Assembly: GCA_030648255.1 (NCBI GenBank)
Contig: JAUSHZ010000025.1
Coordinates: 1-49,263 of the forward strand
Direction: 5' to 3'
DNA from: a bacterium
Lineage (GTDB): Bacteria > Patescibacteriota > Minisyncoccia > Minisyncoccales > CG1-02-41-26
DNA length: 49,263 bases
Part shown: one piece after another, positions 33,099-40,725 of the stretch
How positions within the stretch are numbered: position 1 is the first letter of the stretch
How the letters are laid out: each line of letters begins with the position of its first letter
The notes under the pieces: generated by a model
Told to the model about the DNA's origin: nothing
Database searches by the model: none
What the model saw: the letters and a program-made list of their open reading frames with translations, nothing else
Program-made: the position numbers and the translations under genes

Positions 33099-33378
33099 CT
33101 CCGCGGGTAGGATTCGAACCTACAACCTAGAAATTACACTTATCCTATGGTTTCCCAAAGGCGTGGACTATATCTTCACCATGTCCGCTTTTAACGGATT
33201 TAGGTGTCTCGGTATCTAGTCTCTACGGCGTCCTCGCAAAAGCGAGTTCCCACGGTATTACCCATCCGTCTTTTGACGAATTAGGGCTTCACCGTTATCC
33301 CGAGAAGTTCATTTCAAAATTTCTTTTGAAAGCTGCGATATTTCACAGTTTCCCGCGCTACCATTGCGCCACCGCGGA
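33099..33378 (-). tRNA. tRNA-Asn(GUU) interrupted by a group I intron
   Basis: 5' exon 33345-33378, 3' exon 33099-33136. The exons give acceptor TCCGCGG/CCGCGGA, discriminator G, D-stem GCGC/GCGC, anticodon stem GGAAA/TTTCT, loop CTGT|TAA with anticodon GTT, T-arm GTAGG-TTCGAAT-CCTAC. Mature length is 72 nt and CCA is not encoded (CAA follows). The T-arm and discriminator fit bacterial tRNA-Asn. The intron splits the anticodon between positions 35 and 36. Transcription is from the minus strand with its own terminator. Confidence 0.9.
33137..33344 (-). ncRNA. Group I self-splicing intron (208 nt, no ORF)
   Basis: The 5' exon ends CUGU, which pairs with the internal guide GCAG (C-G, U-A, G-C and U.G wobble at the splice site). 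The intron ends with G (omega-G). GACTAGATACCG and AAGATATAGTCC form the P7/P3 core (GACTA/TAGTC), and GGGATAACGGTGAAGCCC with GGATGGGTAATACCG fits the P4-P6 area. It contains no homing endonuclease gene and is among the smaller tRNA introns. Confidence 0.88.
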
Positions 33379-33438
33379 TTATCAAATTTAACGAATATTA
33401 AATTTATGTTCTAACTCTAACCTATTTTGTTATTTTTT

Positions 33439-33891
33439 TCAAGAAAAAATACTGATAAATAAAGAGAACGCTATAAAAAAGAATAGGGCAAGTAAAATAA
33501 AACCTATAGTCCAATAAAATATAGTTGCAATGGTGGTCTTTTCTTTCACTTTATTTTTCTTATAACTGCAACCCCTTATAATTGCTATCCCTATCCTAAC
33601 GCCCAATGCAATATTAAAAAGAATAATGAGCGTTCCAACAGTTAACGGAATAAAACTCCTATCTTCATTAACTCCAAAAAATAACCAAATAAACAAAAAA
33701 TCGGTAAAGACAGAGCCGAGCAACCATAAAATTCCGAAAAAAATTACCCATGGCTTCGGTTTATTTTCCAATTTTCTTATTAGTCCGGATAAAAAACGCC
33801 TTTCAGAGTTAATCCTTTGCTGGACAGCATCTTCATTCATTCCTTCAAAAAAATCTTCGTTGCCTTTTTGGATATTTTTATTGTTATTCAT
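33439..33891 (-). CDS. Small membrane protein in the rpoD operon
   Basis: A 150-residue protein. The charged N-terminal 45 residues are followed by about three hydrophobic segments (48-68, 80-104 and 122-148). It is not recognised. It lies 5 bp after the gene at 33897 and ends the dnaG-rpoD transcript. No terminator is obvious before the tRNA promoter region. Confidence 0.5.
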   Translation of the reverse strand: MNNNKNIQKGNEDFFEGMNEDAVQQRINSERRFLSGLIRKLENKPKPWVIFFGILWLLGSVFTDFLFIWLFFGVNEDRSFIPLTVGTLIILFNIALGVRIGIAIIRGCSYKKNKVKEKTTIATIFYWTIGFILLALFFFIAFSLFISIFS

Positions 33892-33896
33892 AAAAA

Positions 33897-34214
33897 TTAA
33901 AGGCCGATAAATTTAAAAGCGGTTTCGAAAAACTCTTCTATGCCAAGCATAACGGCTATTAAGAGCAAGAATAAAATGGCAAAAATTAAAAGCTTTTTTA
34001 ATATACTCTTTTCACGGTAAATAATTCCCATTGAGCGCCCGAACCTAGAAAATAAAGTTAGAGCTGCGTAAACTCCAAAAACAATTAAAATTAAAAAGCC
34101 AATTATTCTAGCAAACCATAAGTTTCCAATCCCATAAATTGAAGAAATTGCCAAAACCAAAAACAAAGGAATTGTCAAAACCAGCAGTAATTTAAAAACT
34201 ATTTTGCGAGGCAT
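33897..34214 (-). CDS. Small three-helix membrane protein in the rpoD operon
   Basis: A 105-residue protein with three hydrophobic helices (about 6-26, 31-52 and 70-90). No family is recognised. It starts 2 bp after rpoD, so it is translationally linked to it. Why a sigma factor gene should be followed by membrane genes is not clear. Confidence 0.5.
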   Translation of the reverse strand: MPRKIVFKLLLVLTIPLFLVLAISSIYGIGNLWFARIIGFLILIVFGVYAALTLFSRFGRSMGIIYREKSILKKLLIFAILFLLLIAVMLGIEEFFETAFKFIGL

Positions 34215-34216
34215 TA

Positions 34217-35422
34217 TTAATAATCTCTTAATTTTTGCAGGCCTTTTAGTTTGCGGATTTTTTCTAAGGCCTTGGCTTGAATTTGTCTAATTCTTTCACG
34301 AGTTACGCCAAACTCCTCTCCCACTTCTTCTAATGTATGGGTAATATTGTCATCAATGCCAAAACGCAAGCCCAAAATTTTTCTTTCTCTGGCAGTTAGC
34401 TCGGCTGAAATTTCAGCTAGCCGTTCTTTTAACAAATTACGAGCCGCTTCAACCGAAGGAAGCGGAGTTTTATCATCAGGGATAAATTCAGCTAGAATGC
34501 TATCTTTATCGTCATCTCCCACTGGGGTTTCCAAAGAAACAGCTTTTTGTTTTATTTTTCGCAATTGATGGACTTTTTCCACTTCAATGCCCATTTCCGA
34601 AGCAATTTCTTCCGCTAAAGGAGAGCGGCCTAGGGTTTGCAAAAGCCGTTTTCTTACTTTTTCATATTTGCTCAATGTTTCCACCATATGAACGGGTATT
34701 CTGATGGTGCGAGATTGGTCGGCTAAGGCTCTGGTAATGGCTTGCCTTATCCACCAAGTGGCATATGTTGAAAATTTATAACCCTTTGTCCAATCAAATT
34801 TTTCTACAGCGCGGAAAAGCCCTAAGTTTCCTTCTTGGATTAAATCAAGCAAGGTTAAATTTGGGCTTCTACCAACATATTTTTTGGCAATAGAAACAAC
34901 CAACCGCAAATTGGCTTGAGCTAGTTTTTTCTTTGCGTCTAAATCTCCTTTTTCAATCATTCGGGCCAGTTCTTTTTCTTCTTTAGCTGAAATCATTGAA
35001 ACACTGCCAATTTCTTTTAAATACATTTGCACGGAGTCAATTTTTGGGTGGATATTTTCAAGCGCTCTCTTTTTACTTGGAGTAATTGGCTCATCAGCTT
35101 CTAAAAATCCTTTTCTCTCTAAAATATCAATGCCTTCCTGATACAGAGCGTCAAAAAATCTTTCCAAGCCAGGAATGTCTTGCTCAAAATTTGGAAAAAT
35201 CCTTAAAATTTCGCTGGTTGTAACAAAATGCCTAATCTTGCCTTTTTCTAAAATTGGCTGGGTTTTATCCAAAGTAAAAATATCCCCTTTTTTTACTTTT
35301 CTTACTTTTATTTTTTCTTTGGGGTCAACTATTTTTTTAAATGTTGATTTTGCCAGCTTTGCTTTCTTTTTATTTTCTGGGCTTTGATACGGGACAATAA
35401 CTTTTTTTATTTTTTTTGGCAT
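34217..35422 (-). CDS. rpoD: Primary sigma factor, RpoD type
   Basis: A 401-residue sigma-70 protein. Basic N-terminus without a typical long region 1.1. Region 1.2 IDSVQMYLKEIG. Region 2 LTLLDLIQEGNLGLFRAVEKFD and STYATWWIRQAITRALADQ. Region 3 around RIPVHMVETLSKYEKVRK. Region 4 TLEEVGEEFGVTRERIRQIQAKALEKIRKLK. It directs RNA polymerase to housekeeping promoters with TTGACA/TATAAT, consistent with the boxes seen in the window. It follows dnaG by one base, an old and widespread linkage. Confidence 0.95.
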   Translation of the reverse strand: MPKKIKKVIVPYQSPENKKKAKLAKSTFKKIVDPKEKIKVRKVKKGDIFTLDKTQPILEKGKIRHFVTTSEILRIFPNFEQDIPGLERFFDALYQEGIDILERKGFLEADEPITPSKKRALENIHPKIDSVQMYLKEIGSVSMISAKEEKELARMIEKGDLDAKKKLAQANLRLVVSIAKKYVGRSPNLTLLDLIQEGNLGLFRAVEKFDWTKGYKFSTYATWWIRQAITRALADQSRTIRIPVHMVETLSKYEKVRKRLLQTLGRSPLAEEIASEMGIEVEKVHQLRKIKQKAVSLETPVGDDDKDSILAEFIPDDKTPLPSVEAARNLLKERLAEISAELTARERKILGLRFGIDDNITHTLEEVGEEFGVTRERIRQIQAKALEKIRKLKGLQKLRDY

Positions 35423-35423
35423 A

Positions 35424-37199
35424 TTAAGCAGGTCTATGTTTAGTTAAGAAATTAATTTTATCCATTACTTCTTTTTGTTTTGATAAATCGCTTGTTCTTT
35501 CTGCTAATTTTAGCTCATCCCCGTATTTTTTCAACTGGTCTTGCCAAGCAACCCTTCTAAAGCCTTCCAAGCAAACTTGAATTTCTTGTTCTGGATCTTC
35601 AACCTCATCACTTTCTGCTTGGAAAAAACAAACATCTAAGGCTGTTTTTATTTCTATGTCGCCTTCAAAATCTTTAATAGCATTTTCTATGGTGGCTATA
35701 TCGCAAACCGCTTTTTCTTTAAAACAAGCGAGCACAGTTTTAAATTGAGGGGAAAACAGGTTAATATCATCTTGGTCCATAAAATCCAGAAGTTGAGGTG
35801 TTTTTAAAGTTAGGGCTAAAATCTTTTCTTCTAATAATTGCTGGCGGTTTTTTTCGTTTTTCGTTAAAACTTCCACATTCGTTGAAGCTTTAGCGGACAG
35901 GTCGGTGGGCAAGGGCAATTTTCTTAATTCTTCAAAAATTGACTCTGTTGAAACTCCCAAGGCGTTTGCAAGTTTTTGCGCCCAATGCGAAACCAAGATA
36001 CTGTTCGGCAATTTTTTAATTTGAGGCAATAATAAATTAGCAATTTGCTTTTTGCTTTGAGGAGTTTGGCCTTTGAATTTTAAAAAAGCGTCTTCAAAGT
36101 AAAATTCGGTTATATCTTTTGCCTCATCAATAGCTTTTTGCCAATTCGCTGGACTCTCAGAGATTATGTCGGCTGGGTCTTTGGTTTCTGGCATTAAAAT
36201 AACTTTTATATCAAAATTTTCTTTCTGGGCTAAGTCAATTCCCCTACCAGTGGCCGAACTCCCAGCTGTGTCTCTATCAAAAGCAGTGTATAAATTGTTG
36301 GTATATCGCTTAATAAACCCGAGCTGAAAATTTGTTAAAGCAGTTCCACTGGCTGCTACCGTGTTTTCAAACCCAGCCTGATGCGACAAAATAACATCCA
36401 TATAGCCTTCGGTTAAAATACAAAAATTATGCTTTCTAATTTCCATTTTGGCAAGATGTAATCCGTAAAGCGCTCGGCTCTTGTCATATAACAAAGTATT
36501 GGGCGTGTTTAAATATTTTGGGCCTTCGTCCTTGTTGCCTTCTATAAAATCTGTTTTCCGAGCGCCAAATCCAATAACCTGTGAATTAATATCAAAAATC
36601 GGAAACATAATTCTGCCCCTAAACCTGTCGTATGGCGTTTGATTATTTTCTTGTGAAACAGCCAAGCCTGCTTTTATAATTTCATCTCTCGTAAATCCCC
36701 TGCCCACCAAAAAATCGCTTAATGCCCGCCACTGGTCAACCGAATAGCCCAACCGCCATTTAGTTATTGTTTCATGAGTAAGCCCTCTTTTTTTAAGATA
36801 CTCTTGGCATTTTTTGCCAGAAACAGTTTCTCCGAATTGTTTTTCAAAAAACTTTGTGGCCAACTCGCAAATTTCCAACAAACGAGTTCTTTCGGTTTGG
36901 TCTTGGGGCTTAAAATCGCTTAATTCAACCCCAGCTCTTTTGGCTAAAATTCTTAAAGCATCGACAAACTCAATGCCCTCGATTTTCATTATAAAATCAA
37001 ACACGGACCCACTTTGACCACATCCGAAGCATTTGAACATTTGCCTGCTTGGGGACACAAAAAAAGAAGGCCCTTTTTCTTGATGAAAAGGACACCTGGC
37101 TCTTAAGTTTATACCAGTTTTTTCCAGCTTTAAATAACCAGAAACCACTTCAACAATATCCAACCGCTCTTTTATTTGTTGAACCTGCGCATTTGCCAT
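35424..37199 (-). CDS. dnaG: DNA primase DnaG
   Basis: A 591-residue protein. The CHC2 zinc ribbon has Cys36-x2-His39 and Cys57-x2-Cys60. The primase N-terminal lobe (GFGARK, KYLNTPNTLLYDKS) is followed by Toprim (ILTEGYMDVI with Glu, and FDRDTAG). The C-terminal part is helical. It lays RNA primers at the replication fork. The start ATG at 37199 is directly preceded by a palindromic repeat (37201-37259), so its promoter may lie in or beyond the repeat cluster. Confidence 0.95.
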   Translation of the reverse strand: MANAQVQQIKERLDIVEVVSGYLKLEKTGINLRARCPFHQEKGPSFFVSPSRQMFKCFGCGQSGSVFDFIMKIEGIEFVDALRILAKRAGVELSDFKPQDQTERTRLLEICELATKFFEKQFGETVSGKKCQEYLKKRGLTHETITKWRLGYSVDQWRALSDFLVGRGFTRDEIIKAGLAVSQENNQTPYDRFRGRIMFPIFDINSQVIGFGARKTDFIEGNKDEGPKYLNTPNTLLYDKSRALYGLHLAKMEIRKHNFCILTEGYMDVILSHQAGFENTVAASGTALTNFQLGFIKRYTNNLYTAFDRDTAGSSATGRGIDLAQKENFDIKVILMPETKDPADIISESPANWQKAIDEAKDITEFYFEDAFLKFKGQTPQSKKQIANLLLPQIKKLPNSILVSHWAQKLANALGVSTESIFEELRKLPLPTDLSAKASTNVEVLTKNEKNRQQLLEEKILALTLKTPQLLDFMDQDDINLFSPQFKTVLACFKEKAVCDIATIENAIKDFEGDIEIKTALDVCFFQAESDEVEDPEQEIQVCLEGFRRVAWQDQLKKYGDELKLAERTSDLSKQKEVMDKINFLTKHRPA

Positions 37200-37200
37200 G

Positions 37201-37259
37201 TTAGAAATTCTTAATTGAATGGCGAACGATTAGTGAGCCGTGAAATTTAGAAATTCTTA
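37201..37259. repeat. Palindromic leader repeat P1, dnaG copy
   Basis: The arms TTAGAAATTCTTAATTGAATGGC and GCC...TTTAGAAATTCTTA can pair with some mismatches. The same element, with compensating differences, lies at the same place before the PHP gene (42806-42862), sharing GCCATGTTAGAAAT that includes the start codon. The 37200-37591 gap contains this, two TIR-bounded elements and a further AT-rich hairpin (37424-37471), and no other gene. Confidence 0.65.
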
Positions 37260-37337
37260 CACCCCGTTAAGTGCGAGCCTGCCCGCAGTGCTACAGCGTT
37301 GCAGGCGGGCGATGAGCGAGCTACTTAACTGGGGTTA
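37257..37337. mobile_element. Miniature TIR element A1
   Basis: TTACACCCCGTTAAGT at the left is inverted at the right as ACTTAACTGGGGTTA. The interior is GC-rich with CGAGC/GCGAGC and GCCCGC/GCGGGC pairs. The ends differ by one base from those of the GIY-YIG element at 42863. It has no ORF. Confidence 0.6.
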
Positions 37338-37352
37338 TCTATATTCTTATCC

Positions 37353-37427
37353 ACACCCCAGTGAAGTAAAATTTGAGTACAAATTTTAATTTTAAATTAG
37401 CAAATTTAAAATTACTTCACGGGGTAA
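37353..37427. mobile_element. Miniature TIR element A2 (deleted GIY-YIG element)
   Basis: Left end ACACCCCAGTGAAGTAAAAT is nearly the same as the left end of the GIY-YIG element (42863). The right 26 bases, which include TTACTTCACGGGGTAA, are identical to 43133-43158. Between them is only AT-rich spacer. This is the pattern of a non-autonomous deletion derivative. Confidence 0.7.
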
Positions 37428-37591
37428 ATTCGCATTACTAAATTTTATTAAAAATTTAGATGCTCATTTACATTACCACTTTAAAAACCCTAAAACAACA
37501 TTGACAAACCAGCAAAAATACATCATTAATAAATTAGAACACCAAAAGGGGTTGTTCTATTTTTTATCTCCCCACGAAAGGAAGTGATAAA

Positions 37592-37918
37592 ATGGAAGAA
37601 AAAGCTTTTACATGGCAAGGATTACCCATTAAGCAGTGGAAAAATATCTCAGTAGCCGTACTTCTGAAAACCTCAATGGACATATTAGAGGTTATTGCCT
37701 CTGCTGGCTGGCCAATTAGAATCTTGAAAGACAATGTCTTTCAATTTGGCCAAGATAATATCGGTACTATAGAAAGCTTCGAAATACAAAGGGGATCTGT
37801 AATAATAAACTTAAAACTTATGAATATAGATCCAGAACTAAAAAGGAGCAACGTCCATGCTGTTAAGCTATCGAAAAAGAATGGTTTCAGCTTGGGATTG
37901 CCAGTATTTAAAAAATAA
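37592..37918 (+). CDS. Unknown small protein with strong Shine-Dalgarno
   Basis: A 108-residue soluble protein beginning MEEKAFTWQGLPIKQW. It is mixed alpha/beta with no recognised motif. It has a clear Shine-Dalgarno (GAAAGGAAGTGATAAA), unlike most neighbours, and its own long terminator. A perfect 10-bp inverted repeat (AAGGGGTTGT at 37545, ACAACCCCTT at 37920) brackets the gene. It may be a horizontally acquired single-gene unit. Confidence 0.6.
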   Translation: MEEKAFTWQGLPIKQWKNISVAVLLKTSMDILEVIASAGWPIRILKDNVFQFGQDNIGTIESFEIQRGSVIINLKLMNIDPELKRSNVHAVKLSKKNGFSLGLPVFKK

Positions 37919-37936
37919 AGACAACCCCTTAGAAAT

Positions 37937-37993
37937 AAAAAGGGCTACCATATAATTCTCAAAAATAATTTAGAGAATTGGTTAGCCCTTTTT
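37937..37993 (+). terminator. Intrinsic terminator
   Basis: AAAAAGGGCTA pairs with TAGCCCTTTTT, extended by ATTCTC/GAGAAT, an unusually long stem. It ends the gene at 37592 and, on the other strand, transcripts reading through from the restriction-modification region. Confidence 0.85.
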
Positions 37994-38014
37994 AGCTACA
38001 AAAATTTTTAAATA

Positions 38015-38050
38015 TTAGCGTTTAAAGTTGGCGGTGATAATGATTTGACT
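38015..38050 (-). pseudogene. Detached copy of the mscS 3' end
   Basis: On the minus strand the frame reads SQIIITANFKR-stop, the same as the last 12 codons of the intact mscS (SQIIVTANFKR). The two DNA copies match at 30 of 36 bases. Five of the six changes are silent and the sixth gives Val/Ile. It begins at the stop codon of the restriction endonuclease gene. Confidence 0.8.
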
Positions 38051-38681
38051 ACTCTTCGTTCCAATAATCAACCCACCTATCATAAGAATTATATTTTATT
38101 TCTTCTCTTTTCCAAAAAATCTCAATCTTTTTAATTTTTGGATTTTTTGTCAATTGGTCTAATGCCGCAGAGCTTAATTCTACTCCTCTTGGATTTGTTC
38201 CTTGCTTTGGAAGCCTTATGTATTTTTTTCTGCCTATTTTTTTCAAAACTTCTTCCTGCACTTCTTTTGGCAAAAGATAAAAATAACCCATACCACCCCA
38301 GTTTATTTGGACTAAAATAGTATCGCAAGTTGGCTTATAGGCCTTACTAAATTCTATCGCTTTTTTAGGATCAACTGTCCAAATTAACTTAACTCCATTT
38401 ATTTTCTTACCAGACGCAGTTTTTATTGATAACGGCTTATTAAATAATATAACATCTGTTTCGGCTTTAGTTATAGGTATATTTGTTTTTACATCTTCTG
38501 ATCCAAATTTATAAATCAGTAATGCGATTACAATTCTTTCTCTTGCTGAACCCACCTCCATACCCAGCTTACCATCTCTTGAGTTATCTATTTCTGCTAA
38601 TTGAAAAAGATATAGTAGCTTCTTTTTTATTTTCTCTACTATTTTTGAATCTTCAAAAATAGATTCTATGCTCTTTTTCAT
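38049..38681 (-). CDS. Type II restriction endonuclease, probably ThaI-like
   Basis: A 210-residue protein directly behind a C5 cytosine methyltransferase and overlapping it by 4 bp. The catalytic core looks like PD-(D/E)xK: Glu in the GMEVGSARERI helix, Asp in ETDVILFNKPLSIKTA with the SIK lysine, followed by LIWTVDPKKA and ILVQINWGG. The order and the sequence around KLGMEVGS and RLPKQGTNPRGVE resemble the ThaI family (CGCG site), recalled by pattern only. It would cut unmethylated DNA. Confidence 0.7.
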   Translation of the reverse strand: MKKSIESIFEDSKIVEKIKKKLLYLFQLAEIDNSRDGKLGMEVGSARERIVIALLIYKFGSEDVKTNIPITKAETDVILFNKPLSIKTASGKKINGVKLIWTVDPKKAIEFSKAYKPTCDTILVQINWGGMGYFYLLPKEVQEEVLKKIGRKKYIRLPKQGTNPRGVELSSAALDQLTKNPKIKKIEIFWKREEIKYNSYDRWVDYWNEE

Positions 38682-39676
38682 AAGTATTTATTTAAAAAAT
38701 TTTCAACTTCCCCCGCAATGTGCCAAGCAAAAACAGGAGGAACTGCGTTTCCTATTTGTTTATATGCGCTTGATGTTGATGGATAGAAAATAAAATCGTC
38801 TGGAAAAGATTGAATTCTTGCCGCCTCTCTTGCTGATAATCTTCTTTTTTTGTTCCAGTGAAATTCGATATTGCCATGATGTTCGGCTCTCATTGTTGGC
38901 CCAATTTTGTCTTTATTAACGAAACTATTACCTTGAGTGCCAGCAAAATATTTTGCCTTTGACCAAAAATGATTATGTGCATCGCCTTCTTTTACTTCCT
39001 CTAGATCGCCAATAGCCTCTGACAAAGTTATTCTTTTCTCTTTATTAAGAACTGGCTCAGGAAAAATAAATTTTGGTAAATTTCTTTTCTTATCAATGCC
39101 AATGATAATAACCCTCTCTCTATTTTCTGGTACCCCAAAGTCAGCTACATGAAACAATTTATAATCAACATCGTAGTCAAGATTGGCAAAATCTTCTTTT
39201 ATGGTTTCTATGGCTTTGCCGTTGTTCATACTTAACAACCCCTTTACATTTTCCGCAATAAACAATATTGGCCTAACCCTTCTAACAGTTTCAACCATAC
39301 TCTTATAAAGATTTCCCCTTTTTGTTTCAAATCCTTTTCTTTTACCGGCTAAACTAAAATCTTGGCAGGGAAAACCGCCAACTACAACATCGGCAGATTC
39401 TGGCATCTTAGGACTAAATAAATCTGGATAATTATTATTTAATAATTTTACGATATCTCCACAAACAATTATTTTCTTTAAGTTTTTCCGAAATGTAAAA
39501 CAAGCATTTTCATCAATATCGTTTGCCCAAATAACATCAAAATTTCTTTTTCCAAAATTTTTACCGAAAACATTAAAATTACCAGTTAAGCCCAGATCTA
39601 AACCACCACAACCAGCAAAGAGCGAAACAGTTGAATATTTTTTCTCTTTTTTATTGTTTAGTTTATGTTCTAACAT
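38678..39676 (-). CDS. DNA (cytosine-5) methyltransferase
   Basis: A 332-residue protein with the C5-MTase motifs: I SLFAGCGGLDLGL, IV GGFPCQDFSLAGKRKG with the catalytic Cys, VI FIAENVKGLL, VIII EFHWNKKRRLSAREAARIQSFP region, X YKQIGNAVPP. The target recognition part is short, as in enzymes for short palindromes. It protects the host site against the neighbouring endonuclease. The start lies 3 bp after the mscS stop. Confidence 0.92.
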   Translation of the reverse strand: MLEHKLNNKKEKKYSTVSLFAGCGGLDLGLTGNFNVFGKNFGKRNFDVIWANDIDENACFTFRKNLKKIIVCGDIVKLLNNNYPDLFSPKMPESADVVVGGFPCQDFSLAGKRKGFETKRGNLYKSMVETVRRVRPILFIAENVKGLLSMNNGKAIETIKEDFANLDYDVDYKLFHVADFGVPENRERVIIIGIDKKRNLPKFIFPEPVLNKEKRITLSEAIGDLEEVKEGDAHNHFWSKAKYFAGTQGNSFVNKDKIGPTMRAEHHGNIEFHWNKKRRLSAREAARIQSFPDDFIFYPSTSSAYKQIGNAVPPVFAWHIAGEVENFLNKYL

Positions 39677-39679
39677 CTT

Positions 39680-40222
39680 CTAACGTTTAAAATTGGCGGT
39701 GACAATTATTTGGCTGTTGGGCACATAAAATAACTCGTTGTTTTCTCCCCGCAAAACAGTGCGCCTTAAATTAAAATCCTCCACATATCCTGTTTTTCCG
39801 CCAGCCTCTATTTTTTCACCCACTCTGTACTGATCTTCCAATAAAATCATAATGCCAGAAATATAATCTTTGATAATAGCTTGCGAGGCCAAGCCCAAGG
39901 CCAATCCCCCAACCCCCAAAACCGCTAAAACCGGCGCAATATTTATACCAAAAACCGGCAATAATGTTAAAATCGCAATTATCCAAATAGCCGTTGAAAA
40001 AATTGAGCCAAAAGCTTTTTTTAATGTTTCTATGCGCTTTTCGTTCATTGTTTTCGGGTCGGTTGAGGAAATTCTCTTTCTAACCAATCGTTCGGTAATT
40101 TTTTTTACCAAGCCCAAAGAAAACCTATTGGCCAAATAAGCAACCAATAAAACTAAGGCAATCCGCAAGCCCGGAGTTAAAACTGAAGAAATTATTTCAC
40201 TTGCTGTAATGTCATTTATCAT
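39680..40222 (-). CDS. mscS: Small-conductance mechanosensitive channel, compact MscS
   Basis: A 180-residue protein. One N-terminal helix (about 12-32), a second hydrophobic segment (72-95) and the pore-lining helix rich in Gly/Ala (LAVLGVGGLALGLASQAI) followed by DYISGIMILLEDQYRVGEKI and the beta domain (GYVEDFNLRRTVLRGENNELFYVPNS). It lacks the C-terminal alpha/beta domain of E. coli MscS, as do many short family members. Its final codons are a copy of those left at 38015, so its 3' end was replaced when the restriction cassette came in. Confidence 0.85.
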   Translation of the reverse strand: MINDITASEIISSVLTPGLRIALVLLVAYLANRFSLGLVKKITERLVRKRISSTDPKTMNEKRIETLKKAFGSIFSTAIWIIAILTLLPVFGINIAPVLAVLGVGGLALGLASQAIIKDYISGIMILLEDQYRVGEKIEAGGKTGYVEDFNLRRTVLRGENNELFYVPNSQIIVTANFKR

Positions 40223-40716
40223 AAATTTGGATTGTAAATTATATTAGCTGGGTCTTCGCCCTTCATTATTCTATCTACCATTTCAAGCTCGCCTAAAAGC
40301 CCCGGGCAAAACTCATAATTTTTTGCTTCTTGGAAGCTTACCCAAGCATAGTCAGTGCTTTCTTCATTTAATTTCACTTCTCCGCTTTTCCAATTGCAAT
40401 AAAAACTCAAAGTAATAACTGGCGTGCCATCGGGCTTGATAAACGCCAAGTCCAGCAAATAATTTATTTTGCCAATTTCAACTCCTGCCTCTTCCATAAC
40501 TTCTCTTTGTAGGCTTTTCTCTAAAGCAAAATACCAACAATCAGAATTTGATTTTGGCGTGTTTATATAATCACTTGGCTCAATACCACCCCCTGGCACC
40601 GTCCATAAACTTGGAAACATTTTTTTGTTCGGGCTTCTTTTGGCAATTAAAAACTTTCCGTCTTTTATGATAATGGCCGAGGCCACAATTCTGTGAAGCT
40701 CTTTATTTATTGTCAT
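40219..40716 (-). CDS. Nudix hydrolase with insertion in the Nudix region
   Basis: A 165-residue protein with GGGIEP, a 20-residue insertion (NTPKSNSDCWYF) and then LQREVMEEAGVEIG, the metal-binding helix REVxEEAG. It would hydrolyse a nucleoside diphosphate derivative; the substrate is not deducible. It overlaps mscS by 4 bp (ATGA). TATAAT lies 8 nt before the start, suggesting a leaderless mRNA. Confidence 0.85.
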   Translation of the reverse strand: MTINKELHRIVASAIIIKDGKFLIAKRSPNKKMFPSLWTVPGGGIEPSDYINTPKSNSDCWYFALEKSLQREVMEEAGVEIGKINYLLDLAFIKPDGTPVITLSFYCNWKSGEVKLNEESTDYAWVSFQEAKNYEFCPGLLGELEMVDRIMKGEDPANIIYNPNL

Positions 40717-40725
40717 ATATTTTTA

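Noticed and set aside
32836-33219. 127-codon plus-strand ORF in the track
   Set aside because: It runs through two terminators, the tRNA 3' end and the intron on the other strand, and has no protein-like pattern.
33099-33378. tRNA-His with anticodon GTG and a frayed 3' half
   Set aside because: The 5' exon alone reads CTGTG, but the acceptor stem lacks the extra G-1 of tRNA-His and the T-arm and discriminator fit tRNA-Asn; the group I core explains the interruption.
37201-37471. CRISPR array
   Set aside because: Repeats here are palindromic, of several kinds and not regularly spaced; no cas genes are present in the window.
38049-39676. Integrase-carrying genomic island around the restriction-modification genes
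   Set aside because: Only the two enzyme genes lie between the duplicated mscS ends; no recombinase, so an island with its own integrase is not supported.
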